Source: DASSJF01 sp035934535
GTDB taxonomy: Bacteria; Sysuimicrobiota; Sysuimicrobiia; Sysuimicrobiales; Segetimicrobiaceae
NCBI GenBank assembly: GCA_035934535.1
Contig: DASYXS010000015.1
Location: 1 to 7,825 of the forward strand
Direction: 5' to 3'
DNA length: 7,825 nucleotides
The position numbers and the translations under genes were made by a program. Shown piece after piece: positions 1 through 6,010 of the stretch; positions within the stretch are counted from its first letter, which is position 1; each line of letters begins with the position of its first letter. The notes below the pieces were generated by a model. The model did not search any database and was not told where the DNA came from. It saw nothing but the letters and a program-made list of their open reading frames with translations.

Positions 1-872
1 TCGGGAATCTCCGGCACGTGGAACGCCGCATCCTGTTCGGCCGCCGCGAGGGCCCGCGCCGCGGCGTCGATGCGCTCCAAACGCGCGGCCAACTCGCCGC
101 GGCGCCGGCCTACCTCGTCCCACCGCCGGTCCAGCTCTAGCAGACGGCGGTTGGCCCCAAGCAGCGCCTCGTCCTCGGTGACGGCGCTCTCCAGCTGGCT
201 GATCCGGGCCGCGCGCACCTCGCGCTCGGAGGCCGCCCCTTCGATCTCCTTGACCTCGGCGGCGAGCCGCTGCCGTTCGTCGGTCAGCGCTTTGAGCCGG
301 TCCTGACCGCGCTTGAGCGGCCCGGGCGCCGTCGCCGGCCGGCCGCGCAGGCCGACCTCTTGCCGCCGCACCCAGTCGGCGATCGACTTAAGCACGCGCA
401 CGGCATCCCCATCCCCACCGGTCATGATCCTCGACAGATGCGCGCCGATCTCGCGGGACTCGTTCTGCACCGCCGCGAGCTGCCACTGCCCGATGTGCGC
501 GGTCGCGCGGAAGAGCGCAAGACTCCCGAACCCGAGCAGCGCACCAACGCGGCCGGCCACGTCTTTCGACGTCTCCCACTCGCCGCCGTCCGCGCGCAGC
601 AGCGTCTTTCGCGACGCGAAATCCTTGCGCAGCTCGTAGCGCCGGCCGTCGGCCTCGAACTCCAGCGTCACTTCACCGTCCACCTCACCCCAGGACCGGT
701 ATGACTTTACGTCGGAGGGGTGCACGGGGAAGAGCGCCGCGGAAAAGGCGAGATGCAGCGTGGACTTGCCGGCGTCGTTGCGCCCGCGAACCACGTTGAG
801 GCCCGGCGTAAACGCGAGGTCCTCGTCGCCGAGCCCGCGAAAACACCGCACCCGCACGCGCCGGATGATCAT
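1..872 (-). CDS. SbcC/Rad50/YhaN-like AAA ATPase, C-terminal part beyond window edge
   Basis: This is a predicted SMC-like ATPase partner of the adjacent Mre11-type nuclease. The 290 visible residues start MIIRRVRVRCFRGLGD, the usual first strand of Rad50/SbcC/RecF-type proteins, followed by Walker A GRNDAGKST (30-38). A Q-loop candidate is HIGQWQL (126-132). From about residue 186 the sequence becomes charged and helical with Leu, Glu and Arg spacing of a long coiled coil. The signature motif, Walker B, D-loop and any zinc hook must lie past the window edge and cannot be judged. Pairing with a YhaO-like nuclease suggests the YhaN-like branch (about 900-1000 aa) as much as classical SbcC. The start is supported by the ATGA overlap with the SbcD-like gene, a GGAG site 8 nt upstream and the conserved N-terminus. 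Confidence 0.87.
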   Translation of the reverse strand, partial: MIIRRVRVRCFRGLGDEDLAFTPGLNVVRGRNDAGKSTLHLAFSAALFPVHPSDVKSYRSWGEVDGEVTLEFEADGRRYELRKDFASRKTLLRADGGEWETSKDVAGRVGALLGFGSLALFRATAHIGQWQLAAVQNESREIGAHLSRIMTGGDGDAVRVLKSIADWVRRQEVGLRGRPATAPGPLKRGQDRLKALTDERQRLAAEVKEIEGAASEREVRAARISQLESAVTEDEALLGANRRLLELDRRWDEVGRRRGELAARLERIDAAARALAAAEQDAAFHVPEIP

Positions 873-876
873 CCGG
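861..876. repeat. 16-bp perfect palindrome on the SbcD/SbcC stop-start overlap
   Basis: CCGGATGATCATCCGG equals its own reverse complement. It contains both the TGA stop of the SbcD-like gene (871-869) and the ATG of the next gene (872-870). In mRNA it could fold as a 6-bp stem (CCGGAU/AUCCGG) with a GAUC loop that hides the AUG, while the GGAG site at 884-881 stays outside. A role in coupled translation is inference; codon constraints may explain part of the symmetry. Confidence 0.6.
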
Positions 877-1999
877 GCAGCTCCATGGTCCCCTGCAGCA
901 GCGCCACGCCGTAGGCGAGCGCCTCCTCGGCCAGCGCGCGGTCGTCTCCGTGGCGGGAGGCGATCTGCTCCCGCATCTCGCGCACGAAGCGGCCGATCAC
1001 CGTGTGCTCGGGGTAGCTCGCCGGATCGGCCACGTCGGGCCTGAGACGCGATTCGTCGCGGAGATCGAGGCGGAAAAACGACGGCGCGAGGTCCTCGCGC
1101 AGCCGCTCGGCCAGGACCCGCGTGTCGAGGCCGCCGAGCCCCGTCAGTACAACGCGCAGCGCGAGGTCCGGATCGGCGCGCTCGCGGATGCGGCGGGCGA
1201 TCGCCTCGCCGTCGCCCGCCGTCGCGAGATCGACGACCAGCCGCTCGCTGCGGCGGCGGCCCACGCGGCGCCGCTCGACCTCGGCGCGGCCGGGCTCGGG
1301 AATCGTGACGAGCAAGACGTGTCCGGACTGGCCTTCGTCGAGATCGATCATCTCCGGCGCGCCGCTGTACCACGCGGCCACGCCGCCGGCGGAGACATCC
1401 TGCGTCGAATGCCAGTCGCCGAGAGCGAGGTAATCGACCGCGCTCTCGGCGATCTCACGCGGGATGATCATCGTGAACTGCGGCTCGAAGTCGGGGCGCT
1501 GCACGCTGCCGTGGGCGAGCGCGACCTGGAAGCGCGTGGCGCGGCGCACCGGCAGTCCGGCGAGCGGACTCTCCGTGGACAGCCGCCGCGGCGCCGACCG
1601 TCCCACGACGGTCAGGTCGCGCTCGGCGATGACGCGCTCGCCGAGCGCCTGGCCGAAGACGGTCAGCCCCGGACAGCGGCGCTCGAGCTCCGTCCACACC
1701 CCGGCGCTGCCCTCGCCAAGCGGGTCGTGGTTGCCGGCGATCGCGCACACGGGAATGCCCGCCTGTCCGAGCCGGCTCAACTGCTCTGCGGCAAACGGCG
1801 CGTGGACGCGGGCGGCCGCGACGGAATCGAAGAGGTCGCCCGCGACCAGCACCGCGTCGACACGCTCCGCGACGGCGAGGTCGACCACGCGGGTCAGCGT
1901 CTCCCGCAGCTGCCTGCGGTGCTCCGGCCCCCGATCACCCAGGATCTTGAACGTCGCCCCGAGGTGAACGTCGGAGGTGTGGAGGAGGCGGAGGCTCAT
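869..1999 (-). CDS. SbcD/Mre11-like DNA repair exonuclease (YhaO-type metallophosphoesterase)
   Basis: This is a predicted Mn-dependent nuclease that works with the Rad50/SbcC-like ATPase encoded next to it to open blocked or hairpin DNA ends. The 376-aa product has the Mre11 phosphoesterase motifs in order: TSDVHLG (Asp10, His12), GDLFD (Asp55), GNHD (Asn90, His91), AHG (His163) and ALGDWH (195-197). The last is normally GHxH, so an Asp replaces one metal-binding His; the final His197 is kept. The C-terminal end with GRFVREMREQI (336-346) and EEALAYGVALLQG (358-370) resembles the B. subtilis YhaO-type branch of COG0420 rather than E. coli SbcD. The ATG at 1999 overlaps the helicase stop (ATGA); no strong SD is seen, so coupling to upstream translation is likely. 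The stop overlaps the following start in the same way. The frame stays open far upstream only because it shadows the helicase gene. Confidence 0.92.
   Translation of the reverse strand: MSLRLLHTSDVHLGATFKILGDRGPEHRRQLRETLTRVVDLAVAERVDAVLVAGDLFDSVAAARVHAPFAAEQLSRLGQAGIPVCAIAGNHDPLGEGSAGVWTELERRCPGLTVFGQALGERVIAERDLTVVGRSAPRRLSTESPLAGLPVRRATRFQVALAHGSVQRPDFEPQFTMIIPREIAESAVDYLALGDWHSTQDVSAGGVAAWYSGAPEMIDLDEGQSGHVLLVTIPEPGRAEVERRRVGRRRSERLVVDLATAGDGEAIARRIRERADPDLALRVVLTGLGGLDTRVLAERLREDLAPSFFRLDLRDESRLRPDVADPASYPEHTVIGRFVREMREQIASRHGDDRALAEEALAYGVALLQGTMELPG
881..884 (-). promoter_or_regulatory. Ribosome binding site of the SbcC/Rad50-like gene
   Basis: GGAG lies 8 nt before the ATG at 872-870, inside the last codons of the SbcD-like gene. 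It supports this start and suggests that ribosomes can also load afresh here rather than depending only on the ATGA overlap. Confidence 0.6.
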
Positions 2000-4900
2000 T
2001 CGGCCGCCGTGAACGGGCAGATTTGATTGAAGGCGCAGTACGGGCAGGCCCGATACGGATCCGGGGTCGCCGTGAACTGGCGCGCCCGGATGCCCCCGGC
2101 CGCGCGGTCGATCATCTCCCGCGCCTCCGTGACGTCGCCGGCGTCCTTGTGCGCCCGGCCCACCATGATCTCGCGGCCGAGGAAATGCAGCTCGACCCGG
2201 TCCGGCAGCCGGCCGAGCACCTCCTGGTACGCGAGGGAGTAGATCGCGAGCTGCTCGCTGTCCCGGGTCCGCCGGTCGGCGTCTTCCTGCGTCCGCACGT
2301 CCGTGCTCTTGAAGTCGATGATCACGACTTCGTCGCCGCGGATGTCGACGCGGTCCCACCGGCCGCGCACGTAGGCCCCGCCGGACCGGAATCGGAACTC
2401 CCGCTCCACGAACGTGGGCACCGTCCCGCCGGCCTCCTGGTAGGCGAAGAACCGGCGCAGCACCGCGCGGCCTTCTTCGAGGCGCCGGTCCTCGTGTTCC
2501 CGGCTGAGAAAGCCCTCGCTGATCCACGCCCGCTCGAGCGTCGCCACGAGATCGTCCGCGGTGACCGGCTGGCGCCGCGCCCGGCGGCGGTTGTACTCCT
2601 GGACGGCCTCGTGGAGCGCCGCACCGTACGCGATCCGGTGGTCCCGCAGAATCGGAACGCGCAGCACGTGGATGTACCGGTACTTGTACGGACAGGTCGT
2701 GTAGTCGTCGACCTGCCGGAACGACAGCGGCACCGGATCGTCCGACGGCGGCAGCAGCACGATCGGCCCCCCCGCCGGGGCGGGCGGCGGCGCGTGCCGC
2801 TCCACCGCCTGCGCGGGGGACGCCGCCGCGGCGGCCGGCTCGACGCGCGGCAGGTCGAGCGCTTCCAGCACGAACCGGCTCACCTTGCGGCGCCGCACGC
2901 CGCCGTAATCCCACGCGCCGGTCAGGTAGAGCTCGCGGCGCGCGCGGGTCATGCCGACGTAGCAGAGCCGGCGCTCTTCTTGGAGATGGAAGTCTCCGCT
3001 CGGCAGGATGTCGCGCATCAGCGCGTCCGGCAGGGCGAGCGGCTCCCGGCGCGCCCGCGACGGAAACTTCTCGGCGACGAGGCTGACGAGAAACACGACC
3101 GGAAACTCGAGGCCCTTCGCCTTGTGGATCGTGAGGACGCGCACCGCGTCGGTGTCCGCGTCGGACTCCGCCGTCGCGGGGTCGTCGCCGGCCTCGATCA
3201 ACAGCTCCAGGTACTCGACGAACGCCGGCACGCGGTCGACCTTGGCGGTCGCGCCGTACCGCGCGACGAGATCGAAGAATCGCGCGATGTTGGCGACCCG
3301 ATGCGCGTCGCCGGGCTCCTCGGAGGCCGCGAGGCGGTGCACGTACCCGGTGCACGTGACCGCGTATTCGTACAGCACCCGGCCCGTCGGCATTTTCGCC
3401 GCGAGCCGCCCCATCGCGTCGAGATCCTCAACGATCCGCGCGATGACCGCCCGGCCCGGCGCCGAGACCTCGAGGTCGTCGAACCGCGGCAGCGCCCGGT
3501 AGACCTGATTCAGCGACCGATTGCGGCGCTGGCCGTAACTGGTGCAGAGCGCGAGGTCCGCCGGCGGCACGTCGTAGAACGGCGACGAGCTCAGCAGGTA
3601 CAGCGACATGCTGTCGCCCGGGTGCGCGAGCACGCGCAGGAACGCGGTGAGGAAGCGGATCTCCTCGCGATCGTAGAGGCCGCGGGTCCCGGTGAAAGTG
3701 AACGGGATGCCGCGCATGTTGAGCGCCCGCATGAACGGGTCGGCATCCCGGTTGGCGCGCACCAGGATCGCGATGTCGCGATACCGCCACCGGCCGGTCC
3801 GCACGGCATCCTCGATCCGGCCGGCCACGTCCTCGGCCTCCTCGGCGAGCGTTTCGAACTGGTGGTGGCGGGGCAGCTGCCCGGGCTCCGTGGCGGACCG
3901 CAGCCGCTTGTCGATCCCGTGCCGGACCTCGAGGCGATCGGGGTCGTTGTGGCGGATCAACCGGTACGCCGAATCGAGAATCAACTGCGTCGAGCGGAAG
4001 TTGCGGGTGAGCACGACCATCCGGGCGTCCGGATACGCCTCGGTGAAGTACGAGATGTTGCTGTATGACGCGCCGCGCCAACGGTAGATCGCCTGGTCAT
4101 CGTCGGCCACCACGGTCAGGTTACGGCGGTCCCCGGCGAGCAGCTTCACGAGCTCGAACTGCGCGAAGTTGGTGTCCTGGAACTCGTCGACGAGCAGGTA
4201 GCGAAACTGCGACTGGTAGGCCTCCCGGACCGACGGGTGCTCCCGCAGCAGACGCAGCGTCAGCACGATCAGGTCGCCGAAATCGACGCAGCCCGCCTCG
4301 CCCAGCATCGTCTGGTAGGCGCGGTACGTCGCCGCGAGCTCCCTCTGCTGGCGCGCCTGCTCGGCCAGCGCGGCGTTGTCCGGCTGAGATGCGGCCTCCG
4401 CCGCGAGGCGCTCCGCGTACGCGGCGTAGTCCTCGGGCGTGACGGCCTCGTCCTTGGCGCGGCTCCACAACGTGATCAGCGCGTCGACGTGCCGGGTCGG
4501 ATCGCCGAGCGGGCGGAAATAATCGAGGGGCAGCTGGAACAGCCGCTCGCGCACGAAGATGACCTGCTCGGGACGGCTCAACACCCGGAAGTCCGGCGCG
4601 AGCCCGAGGTGGAGAGCGTTTTCACGGAGTAGACGATCCCCGAACGCGTGAAACGTGCTGATCCAGGTATCCGTATAGCCGTAGGGCACGAACCGGTCGA
4701 CCCGTTCCTCCATCTCGGCCGCGGCGCGATCGGTGAAGGTGAGCGCCAGGATCTCGCTCGGCCGGGCCTCCTTGGTCGCGATGAGGTGCGCGATCCGGCG
4801 GGTGATGACGGCGGTCTTGCCGGTCCCGGCGCCGGCGACGATCAGCAGCGGGCCGCCGGCGTGCGTCACGGCGTCCCGCTGCTCGTCGGTGAGCCCGGCG

Positions 4901-5172
4901 AGGATCCCCGTCTGCGCAGGACCTCCGGCCGCGTCTGGGCCTCCGGCCGCGTCGGCACGCGACGCCGGCGCCTTCGCGGGCGCAGCCGCCGCGGCGATCT
5001 CGGTGGATTGGGCGTCGAGGGCGGGGACGCCGTCGAGGAGTCCCACGCCGGTGTTCGGCAGCGGCGCGATCTCATCGACGCCGGCGGAGCCTAACCCGAG
5101 GGCAAGTTGATCCGAGTCCGCCCCGCCGGCCGATCCGCGGCCAGCGGGGCGCGCCTCGCGCCCGTTACGCAT
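1996..5172 (-). CDS. UvrD/AdnB-like ATP-dependent helicase with C-terminal PD-(D/E)XK nuclease and Fe-S cluster
   Basis: This is a predicted DNA motor-nuclease that unwinds and trims double-strand ends for RecA loading. The 1058 residues comprise a low-complexity N-terminus (1-92), an SF1A motor (about 93-775), a Pro/Ala linker (776-805) and a RecB/AddB-type nuclease (about 812-1058). Motor motifs: Q-motif LTDEQRDAV with Gln98, Walker A GAGTGKT (114-120), DEFQD (329-333, catalytic Glu330), VADDDQAIYRWRGA (355-368), RNFRS (390-394), TIHKAKGLEF (681-690), YVGMTRARR (738-746). Nuclease residues: His854, Asp940 in RWDRVD, Asp953 and Lys955 in IIDFKS, and Gln974/Tyr978 in QLAIYSLAY. Cys827 plus Cys1043, Cys1046 and Cys1052 (C-x2-C-x5-C) match the AddB-type 4Fe-4S staple. 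Active motor plus Fe-S nuclease in one chain resembles mycobacterial AdnA/AdnB more than plain PcrA/UvrD. No partner subunit is in the window. The ATG at 5172 has a GGTGAG site and overlaps recX by 8 nt; the stop overlaps the next ATG (ATGA). Confidence 0.93.
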   Translation of the reverse strand: MRNGREARPAGRGSAGGADSDQLALGLGSAGVDEIAPLPNTGVGLLDGVPALDAQSTEIAAAAAPAKAPASRADAAGGPDAAGGPAQTGILAGLTDEQRDAVTHAGGPLLIVAGAGTGKTAVITRRIAHLIATKEARPSEILALTFTDRAAAEMEERVDRFVPYGYTDTWISTFHAFGDRLLRENALHLGLAPDFRVLSRPEQVIFVRERLFQLPLDYFRPLGDPTRHVDALITLWSRAKDEAVTPEDYAAYAERLAAEAASQPDNAALAEQARQQRELAATYRAYQTMLGEAGCVDFGDLIVLTLRLLREHPSVREAYQSQFRYLLVDEFQDTNFAQFELVKLLAGDRRNLTVVADDDQAIYRWRGASYSNISYFTEAYPDARMVVLTRNFRSTQLILDSAYRLIRHNDPDRLEVRHGIDKRLRSATEPGQLPRHHQFETLAEEAEDVAGRIEDAVRTGRWRYRDIAILVRANRDADPFMRALNMRGIPFTFTGTRGLYDREEIRFLTAFLRVLAHPGDSMSLYLLSSSPFYDVPPADLALCTSYGQRRNRSLNQVYRALPRFDDLEVSAPGRAVIARIVEDLDAMGRLAAKMPTGRVLYEYAVTCTGYVHRLAASEEPGDAHRVANIARFFDLVARYGATAKVDRVPAFVEYLELLIEAGDDPATAESDADTDAVRVLTIHKAKGLEFPVVFLVSLVAEKFPSRARREPLALPDALMRDILPSGDFHLQEERRLCYVGMTRARRELYLTGAWDYGGVRRRKVSRFVLEALDLPRVEPAAAAASPAQAVERHAPPPAPAGGPIVLLPPSDDPVPLSFRQVDDYTTCPYKYRYIHVLRVPILRDHRIAYGAALHEAVQEYNRRRARRQPVTADDLVATLERAWISEGFLSREHEDRRLEEGRAVLRRFFAYQEAGGTVPTFVEREFRFRSGGAYVRGRWDRVDIRGDEVVIIDFKSTDVRTQEDADRRTRDSEQLAIYSLAYQEVLGRLPDRVELHFLGREIMVGRAHKDAGDVTEAREMIDRAAGGIRARQFTATPDPYRACPYCAFNQICPFTAAE
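4922..4953. repeat. 14-bp direct repeat encoding DAAGGP twice
   Basis: CCTCCGGCCGCGTC occurs at 4922-4935 and again at 4940-4953, an 18-nt period that is in frame with the helicase gene. It encodes the tandem hexapeptide DAAGGP-DAAGGP (residues 74-85), just before the helicase core. This looks like a small in-frame duplication in an unstructured linker. Confidence 0.75.
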
Positions 5173-6010
5173 CCGAGATCTCACCGCGGTCGCTCCGCTG
5201 CACCGTCCGAAGAACGCGTGCGATTGTTGGTGCGGCAAATCCCCGGCGCTGGAGCAGGCCGGCCAGCCGCCGGACCCTGACGTCCCACGCGAGGCGCGCA
5301 TAGGCGCGGAGCCGGCGCTCGGCCAGATCACGCGCGCGCCGCTCTTCCGCGACCGCCGCCTCTTCTTCGCCGCACGCCTCACGGATCGCCTGCTCGATCA
5401 GCGGCGGTGCGACGCCTTTTTGGCGCAGCTCGGAGCGGAGCCGCAGCGCACCGCAGGGCCGGACCGCGAGGCGGTTCCGCACCCACGCCCGCGCGAACTC
5501 CAGATCGTCGAGATAACCGTCGCGCGTGAGGTCGGTGATGACCGTGGCCGCCGAGTCCAGCGGCAGGCCCACGCGCCGCAGGCACGCCCGCAGCTCGGCG
5601 GTGCTGCGCGGCCGCGCCCCGAGAAAGCGCAGCGCGGTCTCTCGGGCGCGCCGGTATGCGTCTTGGGCCTCCAACGCGACGAGCGCCGGCGGGGCGAGCA
5701 CGAGGCCGGGTTCCAGGCCGAGGCGCGCGACCTCCTCGGCGTCCGCCCTGAACCGGCGCCCGTCCTCCAGCACAATCAGGCGCAGCTCGCCCCCGGCTTC
5801 GATTTCATGGTGGCCGGCCACACGTCGGCCGGCACCGGTCGCGAGTTCGCCGGACGTTCGAATGACGGCGATGCGGACGGGTCCAGGCGCCGCGTCTCCG
5901 AGATCGTGGGAGCCCGAACGTTGCGCGGATGCGCCGCGGCCGACGCCGCCTGGACGGTGTCGGCCGCGAGACCGGTACCGGGCCGCAGGGACGCGCCCTG
6001 CGCGATTCAC
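5165..6010 (-). CDS. recX: Regulatory protein RecX (start uncertain: 6010 or 5821)
   Basis: RecX binds the RecA filament and limits its growth and ATPase. The conserved body is clear. Residues numbered from 6010 show an N-terminal strand segment (LRLIVLEDGRRF, 77-88) and three helical RecX repeats: ALRFLGARPRSTAELRACL (126-144), VITDLTRDGYLDDLEFARAW (157-176) with LRSELRQKGV (191-200), and LAGLLQRRGF (249-258). The coordinates use a GTG overlapping the recA stop by 4 nt (GTGA), giving 281 aa. The first 45 residues are Arg/Gly-rich, resemble no RecX sequence I know, have more A/T at third positions than the rest, and cover strong inverted repeats. The only other candidate start before the conserved region is GTG at 5821 (218 aa), which gives a typical RecX N-terminus but has no clear SD. 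Identity is firm; the start is not. The end overlaps the next gene by 8 nt. Confidence 0.9.
   Translation of the reverse strand: MNRAGRVPAARYRSRGRHRPGGVGRGASAQRSGSHDLGDAAPGPVRIAVIRTSGELATGAGRRVAGHHEIEAGGELRLIVLEDGRRFRADAEEVARLGLEPGLVLAPPALVALEAQDAYRRARETALRFLGARPRSTAELRACLRRVGLPLDSAATVITDLTRDGYLDDLEFARAWVRNRLAVRPCGALRLRSELRQKGVAPPLIEQAIREACGEEEAAVAEERRARDLAERRLRAYARLAWDVRVRRLAGLLQRRGFAAPTIARVLRTVQRSDRGEISDA
5180..5185 (-). promoter_or_regulatory. Ribosome binding site of the helicase-nuclease gene
   Basis: GGTGAG on the minus strand lies 7 nt before the ATG at 5172-5170, inside the end of recX. It supports this ATG as the start rather than codons further upstream, where the same frame stays open to 5382 inside recX. 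Confidence 0.6.
5935..5968 (-). promoter_or_regulatory. Long hairpin in the recA-recX junction
   Basis: The arms CGCGGCCGAC (5935-5944) and GTCGGCCGCG (5959-5968) are perfect 10-bp complements. Inside them a further CCG/CGG pairing (5946-5948 with 5955-5957) follows one mismatch and closes a 6-nt loop. This is the strongest inverted repeat noticed in the window. It lies 38 nt after the recA stop and is followed by no T-tract. It may stabilise the recA 3' end or lower expression of recX and downstream genes. It falls inside the recX frame only if the far upstream GTG (6010) is the true start. Confidence 0.5.
5984..6002 (-). promoter_or_regulatory. GC-rich hairpin just after the recA stop codon
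   Basis: A perfect 7-bp inverted repeat (CGCAGGG / CCCTGCG) with a 5-nt loop begins 5 nt after the recA TGA (6009-6007). No run of T follows on the transcribed strand, so it is not a classical intrinsic terminator. Its position is that of the recA-recX attenuating hairpin known in E. coli, where only part of the transcripts continue into recX. A stem of this length could also arise by chance in GC-rich DNA. Confidence 0.4.

Noticed and set aside
950..2026. 358-codon plus-strand frame opposite the SbcD-like gene
   Set aside because: Antisense shadow in GC-rich sequence; no recognisable motifs, and the minus strand carries a complete Mre11-type nuclease.
2000..3355. Upstream extension of the SbcD-like frame into an 828-aa protein
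   Set aside because: The extra 452 residues are the helicase gene read in another frame. The family N-terminus (LRLLHTSDVHLG) begins exactly at the ATGA overlap at 1999.
2023..4068. 681-codon open frame on the plus strand opposite the helicase gene
   Set aside because: It mirrors the helicase codons in GC-rich DNA. Its product is rich in Arg, His, Val and Asp with no recognisable domain, while the minus strand encodes all helicase motifs.
5173..5382. Longer helicase starting inside recX
   Set aside because: This would overlap recX by over 200 nt, and the extra residues are basic and featureless. The ATG at 5172 has a GGTGAG site and a normal operon overlap.
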